DNA of 64,000 nt, taken from Portunus trituberculatus (taxonomy: Eukaryota; Arthropoda; Malacostraca; Decapoda; Portunidae). This document shows positions 33,232 to 45,484 of the stretch, piece by piece. The notes below the pieces were generated by a model. It did not search any database. It was not told the origin of the DNA and was given only the letters and a program-made list of their open reading frames with translations. The stretch is taken from the NCBI RefSeq assembly GCF_017591435.1, contig NC_059257.1, forward strand, positions 2,235,288 to 2,299,287. The letters are read 5' to 3'. The translations under genes were made by a program, and so were the position numbers. Numbering within the stretch: position 1 is the first letter of the stretch; each line of letters opens with the position of its first letter.

Positions 33232-36200
33232 CTATTTAGGTGCAGTGGACGGGCGAGCCTTTTGAAGGGGCTGCCCGTGACTCACCTGACTAGAAATAAT
33301 TAACCGACGAGAAGACACCGGGAGTTGTGATGTGCTGGGTCGTTGGACCGCTGCCTTTCGGCTTGCCGGTGAGTGATGCGAACCATCATCACTCTTACCG
33401 GTCCTCGGAGGACGAGGGTCAGGCTGGACTCCAGTTTTTGACACAGCGGGTCCGGAAGGGACGGCTGTGACAATATCATCGGACGTCTCCATGCTAAGAC
33501 CGTCCTCATCACAAGAAGCCCGATCTGAGACGGAGGGCGTCACAGAAGGCTGGACAGAAACAACTGGAGCTACCATTGTAGAGCGGTTCCTGGAGGATTC
33601 ACGGTCACGTACACTGGGAGAAACCTTAGATTGTTTAGGCTGAGCTAAATCGATCGACTCCGCAGAGCCACGGTGCCGTTTGGTCAGGCCCTTCAAAGTC
33701 TTAGGAGATACAGGTGGCAAATGGACCTCTACTATATGGGTGACTTTGGTGAAGTTTGTACTTGTCGTGATCCGAGCTGTTGCACGACGTTGCACAAATT
33801 GTCTAGCTACTGGCTATAAATAGTCAAAGGTTTTTTCTATTTTTAATTAACAAAACTAATATCTATACATAAGGTGTTCGATACGGCGCCGACAAGTAAC
33901 AATCACAACTCTTTCTGTTGCCTTCTCCACTGCAATTATTACAATTTCTCTTACAAACATCCTTAAGAATTGCATTAATCTCGTAAATATTCTCGCATCA
34001 AAACGGATTTCACTTCAAACATCATCCACTATATTTTCATAACGTATTACAACATCTGAACACGGTGCTTTATTTCTCCGTAAATCTCATACGTAGTACG
34101 TACAATATTACCCCTTTTTCCCAGCTACCCGTATATAAGGATGACCTTTACTTGGTACATGAATGAAAGCAACCACATGACGTACCACCAAATATATTAC
34201 CATACACATATAATTAACAGACTCCGTTCAACAAAAATGACAACGTAACACCACCGAAATATAATGACAAATATTGATATCTCCACACAAGTGACTTCCC
34301 TCAAGTAATCTCTTTCTCTTGGTACCCATACATGGAACCACGTTAACTTCGTACACAATTACACACTAGTAAATATGTTATGTAACTTATTCGTCAGAGC
34401 AACACACATGCACATACGTAGGTAGCCGTATACAAATTCCCTTACTCATAGATGAAAACGCAAGTATATAACGACGTCATTATGAACCAAAGTACAACCA
34501 CATAAACCATAATAAACTAATACCACATAATACCTAAACCTCCTATCATGTTTCTTCCTCCATTCTAATTTACCTCAAAAGACTGCATTGCAACTTATAA
34601 GCTCCACTTACTGGTTATATATGAAGTACAAAACGCCGCCCTCAGCTATGCAGCCGAGGGTGGCCCGCTTAGAACCGCGGTTGTCCTCTCTGCTTCCTCT
34701 CTCCTCTCTCTCTCTCTGCCCCAAACCTCTACAATTTCCCTTCAGGAACTTATGGGGGCATGTCTTGACCCACACAACACGCCCCTCAGAATGTACCATT
34801 CACCAGTCAAGTACAAGCTCAAATGAACTCCACGTGTGGTATGAACAACATCCAAGACGACAACACTACCACCGGATGTTTACATGACCTGGGCGATATA
34901 TATCTGCCCGGGCTGCCCTGGGTCAACTGACCTGGGTCATTAAATGTTTCCTGTTGACCTTCCTGCCCTTCCTAAACTCTTTTATGGTTGGATACGACTA
35001 CACACCGCATACTGGCGAACTATCATACTTCCATATATCTTTATTTCTTGTATCTTCATATTTCTCATATTGCACTTATGATGTAGGCATCTGACATACT
35101 ATTCTCGTCACTTCTTAGAGATGACTCAACCGAGTCATCGTACAAAAGGGAAAACCTATTGGCCAAATGAACAGGACCACTCGCCCCAACAGAGCGAGAG
35201 GTAGCAGAAAGAGTTGTCTTTTGACCGGTAGACTCACCTGAAGAGCGTGCGGCCAATGAAGCATAGGATGTCGCACCAATACTATCTTTCTGGCGGTAAA
35301 GGAGTTCGCGTCGGTATTACCAAGGCTAAATAAACTGACTGTTAGCGAGCTGTAAAATATCCTGTTCCAGGCGATACCTTGGGCATTGCCTGGAACTTAC
35401 TTGGTGAGCATTACGGCAATGAAAACAATAAGCATCAGCAGCATTGCAATGCTCCTCAGAATGTGAGTCTAGTGCAGAGCAATTACCACATCGGGAAGCC
35501 TCCTTGCAAGAGCTTTTACCGTGGCCGTATGAATAACATGAGAAACACTTAAGAGGGCGAGAAACAAAACACCTCACCCTAAGATTAATAGGTCTGATAT
35601 TAACACGGTCAGGAAGGGTGGAACCAAAATAGGTGAAGAGGACCATGTTGGAGGAGTTCCTCATCTTTGTCACCTTTTGGACTGAGCTAGGACACATTGC
35701 TAGTATTTCCTCATCAGGGAATTCATAAAGATCCTGACTGTACACACAACCTTTGCTGTAATTGAAGGTGGGATGTGCGTTTATAGTCTCAAACATGCTG
35801 TCAGAAGGACATGGTAGATGTTGCAACATCCTTGCCTGCGTGATATCTTTCGCTCGCACTAGCACCCCCTTACCGTATTTCTTGAGGTTTCCCTCAGGAA
35901 TCGTGCCGATCTCTTTTGACAGGTACCGGGAGGCATGTATGAAATTCCCGCGCCCATTTTTGTAGTAGGCCACAAACCAACGTGGAGGCGGGATCTGGCG
36001 GACTTCAGGAACTGAACTCTCAGAATGGTGGTCAAAAAGATTTGGGATGTAGTCCGTGTCGCTGTCCGAAATATTGCGAGAGTGGAGAAGTTCTGTCTTA
36101 AAACCAGAGCCAGCAAGGGGAAGAGATGCTACATGTTCATAAGCCAGACGGCTTCGTCACATAGCAGCGGTTAGATGGAAAATCCTTATCATAAACAAGT

Positions 36201-36328
36201 CGAATGCGTAGAACCGTGCCATACACTTTGAGAAGTGAATGCAAGGCGTGATAAAAAAATGATGGGTTAACATTTACCATCAGAAGGGAGTCATATGCAG
36301 CAGAAATACGTCCCTCAGAAGAACTCCC
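33232..36328 (-). pseudogene. ORF1 of copy 5, split by a solo LTR and the gap
   Basis: The stop is TAG at 33232-33234. The C-terminal domain is open at 33232-33795. After the LTR, the zinc-knuckle region resumes at 35326-35973 (CFSCYSYGHGKSSC, CGNCSALDSHSEEHC, and CFHCRNAHQVSSRQC). One extra codon lies before the third knuckle. The RRM-like N-terminus is at 36137-36328, where the N run begins. Confidence 0.78.
33763..35096. mobile_element. Solo LTR (1334 bp) of an LTR retrotransposon
   Basis: The sequence begins TGTCGTGATC and ends GCATCTGACA, giving TG...CA ends and a TGTC/GACA terminal inverted repeat. TACT lies on both sides (33759-33762 and 35097-35100), where uninterrupted copies have a single TATT. 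ORF1 of copy 5 resumes exactly after it. TATATAAGG near 34133 is a possible TATA box. There is no coding capacity and no second LTR or internal domain, so recombination between LTRs is inferred. The superfamily is unresolved (a 4-bp TSD fits Gypsy or BEL/Pao). Confidence 0.78.
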
Positions 36329-36828
36329 NNNNNNNNNNNNNNNNNNNNNNNNNNNNNNNNNNNNNNNNNNNNNNNNNNNNNNNNNNNNNNNNNNNNNNNN
36401 NNNNNNNNNNNNNNNNNNNNNNNNNNNNNNNNNNNNNNNNNNNNNNNNNNNNNNNNNNNNNNNNNNNNNNNNNNNNNNNNNNNNNNNNNNNNNNNNNNNN
36501 NNNNNNNNNNNNNNNNNNNNNNNNNNNNNNNNNNNNNNNNNNNNNNNNNNNNNNNNNNNNNNNNNNNNNNNNNNNNNNNNNNNNNNNNNNNNNNNNNNNN
36601 NNNNNNNNNNNNNNNNNNNNNNNNNNNNNNNNNNNNNNNNNNNNNNNNNNNNNNNNNNNNNNNNNNNNNNNNNNNNNNNNNNNNNNNNNNNNNNNNNNNN
36701 NNNNNNNNNNNNNNNNNNNNNNNNNNNNNNNNNNNNNNNNNNNNNNNNNNNNNNNNNNNNNNNNNNNNNNNNNNNNNNNNNNNNNNNNNNNNNNNNNNNN
36801 NNNNNNNNNNNNNNNNNNNNNNNNNNNN
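36329..36828. other. Assembly gap (500 N)
   Basis: Exactly 500 undetermined bases are shown, probably a placeholder length. The gap hides the 5' end of copy 5 and the next exon or intron of the ionotropic receptor gene. Confidence 0.99.
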
Positions 36829-36917
36829 CGGTAGGTGTACTACTTCTTTGGTAGTAACGCATCAAGTAATAAATCAGAGTTTTTAGCAGAGTAAGTCAAC
36901 TACACTATAAAACTCAC

Positions 36918-37102
36918 CCTCTTAGAGACGTTAACTGGTAGGTAGGCGACCGACTGTTCTAGAAGCGTACCCCACCCAAGGAAAAGAGATTTGTTGAAGT
37001 TCAGGGACAGGGCTGGTATTGTTTGTCTGAAGACAGAATCAAAAGTTGCCATGGCTGTGGCCCACACCACAACAGCAACCACCACGCCTCCCCATACTCC
37101 GC
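36918..37102 (-). CDS. Ionotropic receptor, exon with M1 helix and pore region
   Basis: On the minus strand a TTTACTTTCTCAG acceptor ends at 37103 and a GTGAGT donor starts at 36917. The 185-nt exon reads GVWGGVVVAVVVWATAMATF, a hydrophobic first membrane helix, and then SLFLGWGTLLEQSVAYLPV, the pore-loop type sequence of ionotropic receptors and glutamate receptors. It starts in phase 1, which matches the end of the exon at 37648. The product would be a ligand-gated cation channel subunit of the chemosensory ionotropic receptor family, in the plasma membrane of sensory neurons. No stops are present in the exon. Confidence 0.85.
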
Positions 37103-37196
37103 CTGAGAAAGTAAAATTGAATGAAAGAATCCTTCACAGTTCCATCATCACATTGATCCAGTTTATGAAATTATGTGCATTACGAAATAGGTAGAT

Positions 37197-37315
<119 letters not shown>

Positions 37316-37647
37316 AAGCATATTTGTATAGATATTGTTACTCTTTTATTTGATCTACTATTCTTCATTTGGTATAAGCAAAGCAAAATAGAAAACATGT
37401 CTTTTCATTAAAAAAAAAAAAAAATATGTTTAGAATTGTAAAGCATGAAAAAAAGGCTAATAACGATAAGATTTACAATGGCATATGAAAATAATAAAAA
37501 AAACATCATATAAGACTAGAAAAAAAAAACGGAAATTATAACAATTACAATAGAAAAAAAAAGTAAGCAGTTTGACTGCATCATAAATAGAAAAGTGATG
37601 AATTTTGGGAAGCCATAAAAAAAAAAAAAAATACAATAGTGATATAC

Positions 37648-37889
37648 CTGTCAGTGGGCGAACAAGCAGAAAATGTCGTGAGAGATGGGAAGGTTTGAGC
37701 GATACCACTGTGATTGGGTCTGAAGGATACACCGGCAGGTGATCAACGATTTGATTTCGATCGTAAGTAATGCCACATAGAGTGCAGAAATCCACCTCTT
37801 CCCGCTGAAGCTGTCCCATCATACCCGTAAAACTGCCATTCGTCCTTTTTCGTCCCCAGGAACCTTCCGGTTCTTCACGAATGATGTAA
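37648..37889 (-). CDS. Ionotropic receptor, ligand-binding domain exon (S1 end)
   Basis: The minus-strand exon follows an acceptor TTCCCTACAG (AG at 37890-37891) and ends at a GTATAT donor (37646-37647). It encodes YIIREEPEGSWGRKRTNGSF, TGMMGQLQREEVDFCTLCG, ITYDRNQIVDH and then LKPSHLSRHFLLVRPLTG. This is the S1 ligand-binding lobe just before membrane helix M1. By comparison with the family the stretches after DFC and after IVD each look one residue short. The gene may therefore be divergent or decaying, although no stop or frameshift is present. Upstream exons were not found within the window. Confidence 0.85.
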
Positions 37890-38098
37890 CTGTAGGGAAT
37901 TCCTTTGATCATATAATATAAAGCACTATTTGTAAGTAATTGTTGTCTAGCCATCTAGAGTTTTATGACTATGAAAAAAAAAGGACCAACCTAGCACTGG
38001 ATCTGCGATGGAACCCTCAATGTATGAGACCCGTAACGAAACAAGCCATTGTACCCGCCACGATGCAGGCATAGTTTGCTTCGATGTTAGTCCTTTTA

Positions 38099-38103
<5 letters not shown>

Positions 38104-38174
<71 letters not shown>
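38104..38174. repeat. (CT)n(CA)n microsatellite
   Basis: About 43 bases of CT repeats join about 28 bases of CA repeats directly upstream of the first SINE. Confidence 0.97.
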
Positions 38175-38176
<2 letters not shown>

Positions 38177-38466
38177 CCGATTGTGAGTCAAGGGTTAGCA
38201 TGCTCGACTTACAATCGAGAGGGCCCGGGTTCGAGTCTCGGGAAGCGGCGAGGCAAATGGGCAAGCCTCTTAATATGCAGCCCCTGTTCACCTAGAAATA
38301 AATAGGTACGTGATGTAACTCGAGGGGTTGTGGCTTCTGTTTTCCGGTGTGTTGTGTGTGACGTGGTCTCAGACCTACCCGAAGACCGGTCATTACGAGT
38401 TCTGAGCTCTTTCTATAGGGGAGATGCTGGCTGGGTAACCAGCAGACGACCGTGGTGGTGGTGGTG

Positions 38467-38522
<56 letters not shown>
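38175..38522 (+). mobile_element. tRNA-derived SINE, unit a, with (AC)n tail
   Basis: The head has an A-box-like GGGTTAGCATGC and a B-box-like GGGTTCGAGTC, as in a tRNA gene. A body of about 210 bp follows, with CAGCCCCTGTTCACCTAG and GCTGGCTGGGTAACCAGCAGAC, then GTGGTGAATAACACAC and an AC tail at 38469-38522. The internal A and B boxes act as an RNA polymerase III promoter in this class. Confidence 0.8.
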
Positions 38523-38524
<2 letters not shown>

Positions 38525-38807
38525 CGTAGTGTAGTGGTTAGCACAATCGCCTTACAACCAAGAAGGGCTGGGCTCGAATCCCGGACGCGGTGAAAAGGGA
38601 AATATGGCCGAACATCTTGATGTGCAGCCCCTGTTCACCTAGGAGCAAGTTGTTAAGGGTTGTAATTCCGTCACTGTTGCCTCACTGTTACGTATTGTGT
38701 TGTATGGTGCGGTTTCAGTCCTACACGAAGGTCGGTCTATGAACTCTGTCTTTCCGTAGGATTATCATTAAAGTCTGGCTGGATGGCCAATAGGCAACTG
38801 TGGTGAG

Positions 38808-38883
<76 letters not shown>
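38523..38883 (+). mobile_element. tRNA-derived SINE, unit b, with (AC)n tail
   Basis: The head GTAGTGTAGTGGTTAGCAC (A box) and GGGCTCGAATCCC (B box) is very close to a real tRNA. The body shares CAGCCCCTGTTCACCTAG and GGCTGGATGGCCAATAGGCAAC with unit a. It ends in a CA/AC run at 38812-38883. It is probably not a functional tRNA gene, because the acceptor stem is not closed and the SINE body follows. Confidence 0.82.
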
Positions 38884-38886
<3 letters not shown>

Positions 38887-39070
38887 CATGTAACAGGTGG
38901 CTAGCGCACCAAATCTACATTTGTGAGTGCCCATGTTCGAATCCTGGATCATGTCATAAGTCTTTAAGTGGTCTTCTCTGCTGCATAGCCCGTGAACAAT
39001 GCACTGATAGTGGCATCGTATTAACAAAAGATTATTATAAAATTTTGTCTCAGACCGACTGTAACTCTTC
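38884..39070 (+). mobile_element. tRNA-derived SINE, unit c, partial
   Basis: GGTGGCTAGCGCACC and TGTTCGAATCCTGG correspond to the A and B boxes. The body is degenerate, with CATAGCCCGTGAACAATG in place of the CAGCCCCTGTTCACC block, and no AC tail remains. It is the third head-to-tail unit. Confidence 0.65.
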
Positions 39071-39460
39071 ATAGCTATGCATAGTACCCACGCTTTATCA
39101 GAGTTGCTCGTAGAATTAAGGCAGGAACAGAGTTACGCCAAATATCAGGTCAACCACACAAACCTGGCTAACCGTTAACGCGAGTCCACAAACTGAGGAA
39201 TTATGAGCTCTTTAAATATGTTTACAATAACATAAGTGACTGGACTATTCGATATATGTATGTTATACTTGCAGGAATGTTACTTGTGACAGATTTCGTG
39301 GAAGGAATGATGAGCTGACACTAGTGATAAATACGATAAATGCAAGGTTAAGTTTTACCTTATATTATTTGTTTATTTTTTTTTTTAGGGGAAACCTCGT
39401 AAAGAGCAATAAATACACTCAAATAAAAATAAAGTGAGATGTCATTCTCCAAATAAGGAG
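39071..39460. other. Unassigned sequence between the SINEs and copy 6
   Basis: No repeat family was recognised. A short open stretch on the plus strand between TTGCAG (near 39273) and AAGGTTAAG (near 39350) could be read as a mini-exon, but there is no domain and the acceptor is weak. Confidence 0.35.
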
Positions 39461-40921
39461 AATGGAATCTCTCGCCATAAACTTTTCTTCTGCTGGAGGA
39501 GAGTCTTATAATGTCCCTTTCTCTGCTTCCGAGTTGCGGACTGCTTTTTCTCAGTGTCATGACTCTTTTGGCCCAGACGACATTCCTTATGCCTTTTTGC
39601 GTCACATCTCTGACCGTCCATTTTCGAAACCTGGGAAAGATAATCTCCAGGCTACGAACTACCGTCCTATATCTTTGACGTCCTGCAATTGTAAAGTGTT
39701 AGAAAAGATGATAAATGTAAGACTCATGTGGTACTTGGAGAGGGGGAAGTACTTTTCATTGGTACAGTACGGCTTCCGAAAGATCAAGTCTACTACTGAT
39801 GCTCTTTTATTCCTAGAGTCTTCCATTTGTGAGGCCTTCGCTAATCACCACCATCAAGTAACAGTCTTTTTTGACCTGGAGAAGGCCTACGACACGGCTT
39901 GGTGTCATGGCATTTTACAGTCTTTGTTTAATTTGGGCCTTCGTGGCCACCTTCCTCTTTTTATCCAGCAGTTTTTATCCAGACGTTTTTTACAGGTTCG
40001 AGTGGGCAGTGTTCTCTCTGAGGCTACTGCTTTAAATGAGGGCGTTCCACAGGGAAGTATTCTTAGTGTTACATTATTCGCAGTCGCCCAGATGGCATTC
40101 TCAGCTCCTTATATGTTGATGATATATGTATTTCATTTGCTGCTGCTAGGATGTCACTGACTGAGCGCCAGCTGCAACTGGCGATCGATCAATAAGGTGT
40201 CCAGTTGGGCCAACATGAACGGTTTTCGATTTTCCACCTCCAAGACGGTAGCCATGCCTTTTTGTCGCAAACGTGGTGTCCATCCAGACCTGGATTTATA
40301 CCTCGCTAATAGATGCCTCTCTTTCGTGGAGGCGACTCGATATTTTGGCCTTTTATTTGACAACCATCTCATCTGGGTTCCCTATTTCCGTTATTTTAAG
40401 GCGTCATGTCGGCAGGCATTATCCCTTCTTCGGGTTTTAAGTCACACCTCTTGGGGTGCGGACAGGGACACTTTGCTGCTACTCCACCTTACACTTATAC
40501 TTCCAAAGCTGGAGTATGACTGTGAGATCTATTCGTCCGCAACGAATGCACGACTAAGCGCGCTTGATTCCGTGCATCATGCTGGTGTCCGCTTGGCTAC
40601 GGGTGCATTTCGGACATCTCCAATACCTAGTCTTCTAGTGGAGGCTGGTTTCCGGCCGCTCGACCTCCGGCTCCAGTCTTCGATGCTCCGGTGTTGGTTT
40701 CGCACCCACCGTCTTTCCGATTCAGTTCCTTGTCTGTCAATGTTGCGGGACTCGCAGGCGTATGTCACTCGACCGAGTCTACCTAAACCTTTTGGCGTTT
40801 GAATGGCAAATCTTATGGCGGACATATCTATCGACCCCACTCCTGTCCTCTCTTTCCGGCTCCCACGAATTGGTTATTGGCAGCTTCCTGTTGTGTCATT
40901 ATGCCCTCCTACCATTGATGG
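39461..40921 (+). mobile_element. Family-A copy 6, first part (RT to start of RNase H)
   Basis: This is a 5' truncated plus-strand copy. Its open frame at 39462-40160 covers RT from ESLAINFSSAGGESYNVPFS through FDLEKAYDTAWCHGI and GVPQGSILSVTLF. A deletion near 40090 removes part of the NGVIDTLPDG segment before the LMLMIYVFH/YVDD region. The second piece at 40197-40802 covers the thumb. Copy 7 interrupts it at TACCATTGATGG, and the rest is at 47908-48671. Confidence 0.85.
40910..40921. repeat. Target-site duplication of copy 7, left
   Basis: TACCATTGATGG is repeated exactly at 47896-47907. Other copies contain the undisturbed site once as CCATGGATGGGAAG. Confidence 0.93.
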
Positions 40922-41120
40922 GGGATGATTTAAAATCAGGCGCCGCAACGGCGGAGGTCATATGGCGCCGCTAAAATTCCTAATGGAAAACAAAAAGGTT
41001 TAAAATTAAAATGATAAAGTGACTAAAAACATGTAAAATCAATAAAATTTAAAGTAACTAAAAAAAAAAAATTACAATAAAATTAGGTAAAACATTAAAA
41101 TACATATAATAAAATAAAAC

Positions 41121-44100
41121 TCACAGGTTTGGGAGAAGGCCACTTTCTCCCAAAAACTTAAAAACGTCATGGCCCTGGGCCAGACACTCTGGTCCAAGGA
41201 CCGCAACAGCGGTAGAGGTAGCGGTGTCTTAAGTCAGTCAAACTGGGGCACTCCACTTGTAGGTGCCGATCCGTAAACGGCACCAAGCAGTCATCACAGT
41301 AAGGTTGAGGGTCCCTGGTCAGGAAGTACCTTTGTGTAAGGTACGTGTGACTTATACGAAGTCGCGCCAATAAAGTCTGTGCATGGCGATCCCGGACATG
41401 GGTGTAAGTCCACTGGAGGAGTGTGGAAATAGTAATCTCTCCCATTTTCAAGGTTGCGACCCCCGTTAGCCATCTCCTCTGCCAAAGTGCTGCAATCACC
41501 ACACGAATTGCAATGAAATATATCTCGAAACGGAACAGGGGAAGGAGGTGGAACGCGACTTGCTGCCTCTTTAGCGAGGCGGTCTGCGTGTTCATTCCCT
41601 GGAACACCAACATGACCAGGGACCCAACAGAACCCAACACGATATCCTCGTTGGGTAAGAAGATATAGCCACTCCAGTGCTTATAAAATCAAAGGGATAA
41701 GGGAGACAGTGCAAGAGAGAGCAGTAAGAGCACTGCGACAGTCACTAAAATTAGTAAAAGACGACACCGGGAGAGTAAAAATAATCTGTAAAGCTAAAAC
41801 TATTGCAGACAGCTCCGCAGTAAAGGAGGCGGCTACCGAAGGCAGACTGCCACACCGATAAAAAGAGGGGAAAACCACACTAAATCCAACGCCTGCGTCG
41901 GATTTGGAACCATCAGTATAAACGGGAATATCATCAGAATGGATAAAAAAGTGTTCTAAAAACCGTGTGTGGGACAGAGCTGGCAAAAAATCCTTCTTGC
42001 CATCTATGGCAGAAAGGCATAATGAATCTACAGGAAGCTGCCAATAACCAACTCGTGGGAGCCGGAAAGAGTAGACAAGAGTGGGGTCGATGGACAAATC
42101 CATCATCAGGTTTGCCACACAAAGGCCAAAAGGTTTAGGTAGACTCTGTCGAGTGTCATACGCCTGCGAAAGCGAGTCCCGCAACATTGACATAGAAGGG
42201 ACAGAATCGGGAAGACGGTAGGTGCGAAACCAACACCGAAGCATCGAAGACTGGCGCCGGAGGTCGAGCGGCCAGAAACTAGCATTTACTAGAAGGCTAG
42301 GTATTGGAGATATCCGAAATGCACCCGTAGCCAAGCGGACCCCAGCATGGTGTACGGGGTCAAGCGTGCATAGTCGTGCATCAGTTGCGGATGAATAGAT
42401 CTCACAGCCGTACTCCAGCTTTGGAAGTATAAGTGTACGGTGAAGAAGCAGCAAAGTGTCCCTGTCCGCACCCCAAGAGGTGTGACGCTTTGAGAGAACG
42501 GAAATGTGGAACCCAAGCAGGACGGCTGTCAAACAATAGGCCAAGATATTGAGTGGCCTCCACACACGAGATGCGTGTATTGGCTTAATATAAATCGGGA
42601 TCTGGATGGACACCACAATTTCGACAAAAATGCATAGACACGGTCTTTGAGGTGGAGAATCGAAAACCGTTTATGTTGGCCCAACTGGACACCCAATTTA
42701 TTGCCAGTTCGAGCTTTCGCTCAATCAGTGACATCCTAGCAGTAACAAAAGAGATGCACAAGTCGTCCACATATAAAAAGCTGTGAACGCCATCCGGTAG
42801 ATTATCTATAACACCATTTATAGCAACTGCGAATAGCGTAACACTAAGAATACATCCCTGTGTGACACCGTCATTTAAAGTTGTAGCATCGGAGAGAACA
42901 TTCCCAACACGAACCCGTAAAAGACGTCTGGAAAAAAACTGCTGGACAAAAATAGGAATGTGGCCACGGAGACCAAATATAAATAAGGAACGAAAAATCC
43001 CATGACACCAAGCTGTGTCGTAGGCCTTCTCCAGGTCAAAAAATACAGTGACCTCGTGGTGGTGATAAGCGAAGGCCTCACAAATAGAAGACTCTACGGA
43101 TAAAAGAGCATCCGTAGTAGACCTCATTTTTCGGAAGCCGTACTGTACCGATGAAAAGTACTTCCCTCATTCCAAGTACCACATGAGTCTTACATTTACC
43201 ATCTTTTTTAACACTTTACAAATACAAGACGTCAAAGATATAGGACGGTAATTAGTAGCCTGCAGATGATCTTTCCCAGGCTTCGGAAATGGGAGAACCA
43301 CTGCCACAGCCCAAGAAGAAGGAAAGTCACCGGTTCGCCAAATCATATTGTAAAGATTTAATAAAAAGTTAAAAGCACTGTCAGACATGTGGTGCAAGAA
43401 GGCATAAGGAATATCATCTGGGCCAGGAGAAGAGTCTTGACACTGGGACAAAGCAGTCCGCAACTCGGAGGCAGAGAAGGGGACATTATAAGACTCCCCT
43501 TCTGTGGAAGAAAAATTTATGCAGAGAGATTCCATTCTCTGGCGGTGACGTGCGCCTGGGGCTGCAGGATGCTTCCGGGAAACACTGGCAAAATTCTCCG
43601 CGAAGAGGTCGACGACAGTCCTAGGGTCTGCCACCTTTCGCAGACAACAAAACTGGTGGGGCAGGAGCAAAATACTTCCCAACAATTCGGCGGACTTTGT
43701 TAAAGACATCCGTAAGAGGAGTGTGGGCATTAATGGAAGACACATAAGCTTTGCAAGAGGCTCTCTTTGCCTCTTTCAAAACTCGGCGGGCCCGAGCTCG
43801 GCAGCGCCGAAAAGCTTCCAGGCACTGCGGGTCCCCACGATGTCGCCGGATACAAGAGAAAGCTGCCCGTTTCTCTTTCACCGCTGCAGTGCATGCTGCC
43901 TTCCACCAAGGAACGGGACGCTTAGGAAAGCGACCTGTCGTCCTAGGGATTGTCTGAAGCGCTAAAGAAATTTTAAAAATCGTTAAAATAATCAACAGCC
44001 TCAGCACAAGTAGAAAAGTCAGCCAGCGGACGGATTAAAGAGCTAAGGTCTGTGAATAGACGCCAATCTGCCTTCTCTAAAACCCAGTGTAAAGGCCGGG

Positions 44101-44759
44101 ACTGTGGCTCAGAGTTCACAGATTCCAATAAAATCCGAAAGTGGTCACTACCGTGTAAATCCGGTAGGACTCGCCAATTAAAATCAAGGAAAGAATTAGA
44201 TGTACAAAGAGAAAGATCGATAGTTGTAAAAGTCCCAGTAGGACTGTGGAAATGTGTAACATCCCCAGAATTTAAAATCTTCAATCCCTCATCCTCAATA
44301 AAAGAACCGATTAAAACCCCACGAGGATTACTAGCACCTTCATCCCACAATGGGTGACGGCCGTTAAAATCTCCCAACAAAAGAAAAGGCAGAGTCAGCT
44401 GACGCACCAGGCCGTCAAGCTCACCCTGGAGACAGGAAGCCGAGGAGGAGATATAAACTGCAGATGGTGTACAGTCGTCCCATAAAGACCTTAACAGCAA
44501 CCACCTGAAGGGAGAGTTGTTGTACCGGGATAACAGGTATATCCTGACGGACTAGAATAGCTGTGCCACCGTGGTGGCCCTGGTCAGGGAAAGGAGTGTT
44601 AAAAAAGGCACGATAGCCAGGAGGACTAGAATAAGTACTATCACATAGCATAGTCTCTTGTAGAGCTACACAGGCTGGAGAGAACACCGACAACAAAGCT
44701 CGGAGTTCCCCCCACGAGGCACGAAGGCCTCTACAGTTCCATTGTAGAAGCCTGAAGAT
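41121..44759 (-). pseudogene. ORF2 of copy 7 (EN, RT, RNase H), broken
   Basis: The frame opens with ATC (ATCTTCAGGC) two bases after the ORF1 stop. The endonuclease at 43973-44696 carries VALQETMLC and LGDFNGRHPLWDEG. RT is open at 43167-43745 and 42585-43127 with FDLEKAYDTAWCHGI, GVTQGCILS (usually GVPQGSILS) and FLYVDDLCISF. RNase H is at 41681-42616 with YTDGSKSDAGVGF and TAELSAIVLAL. A deletion near 42487 removes the KASCRQALSLLRVL segment. The stop is TGA at 41121-41123. Confidence 0.82.
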
Positions 44760-45484
44760 GACTATTTAGGTGCAGTGGACGGGTGAGCCTTATGAAGGGG
44801 CCGCCCGTGACTCACCTGACTAGAAATAATTAATTGACGAGAAGACACCGGGAGTTGTGATGTGCCGGGTCGTTGGACCGCTGCCTTTCGGCTTGCCGGT
44901 GAGTGATGCGAACCATCATCATTCCTACCGGTCCTCGGAGGACGAGGGTCAGGCTGGACTCCACTTTTTGACTTAGCGGGTCCGCAAGGGACAGCTGTGA
45001 CAATATCATCGGACGTCTCCATGTTAAGACCGTCCTCATCACAAGAAGCCCGATCTGGGACGGAGCACGTCACAGGAGGCTGGACAGAAATAACTGGAGC
45101 TACCATTGGAGAGCGGTCTCTGGAGGACTCACGATCGTGTGCACCGGGAGAAACCTTAGATTACTTAGGCTGAGCATATTATATCGACTCCGCAGAGCCG
45201 CTGTGCCGTTTGGTCATGCCCTTCAAAGGCTTAGAAGATGGAGGAGGCAAATGGATATCAACTACATGGGTAAGTTTGGTCAAGTCCGTATTATTCTCGT
45301 CGCTTCCTACAGATGACTCATCAGACAAAAGGGCAAACCTATTGGCCAAATGAACAGGACCACCTGCCCCAACAGAGCGAGAGGTAGCACTTGTCGTTGT
45401 CTTCGGACCGGCAGACTCTGAATAAGAGCGAACGGCCAATGCAGCATAGGATGTCGCTCCAGTACCATCCTTTTGGCGGTACAG

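Larger units (their letters stand above)
29605..36328 (-). mobile_element. Family-A copy 5, cut by an assembly gap
   Basis: The tail (GGAT repeats, 29605-29620) and the GGCGCC box are followed by 3' UTR, ORF2 and ORF1. The 5' UTR is lost in the N gap. A solo LTR interrupts ORF1 at 33763-35096. A deletion near 32216 removes the RT/endonuclease linker. The target was copy 4 at a GGAT-containing site. Confidence 0.85.

Noticed and set aside
38523..38600. A functional tRNA gene
   Set aside because: The A and B boxes are good, but no closed acceptor stem is visible and a shared SINE body plus AC tail follow.
38812..38883. CRISPR-like or tandem array
   Set aside because: Dinucleotide repeat with no spacers; the DNA is eukaryotic.
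39273..39351. A short plus-strand exon between TTGCAG and AAGGTTAAG
   Set aside because: The acceptor lacks a clear pyrimidine tract, the donor is weak and the 26 residues match nothing recognisable.
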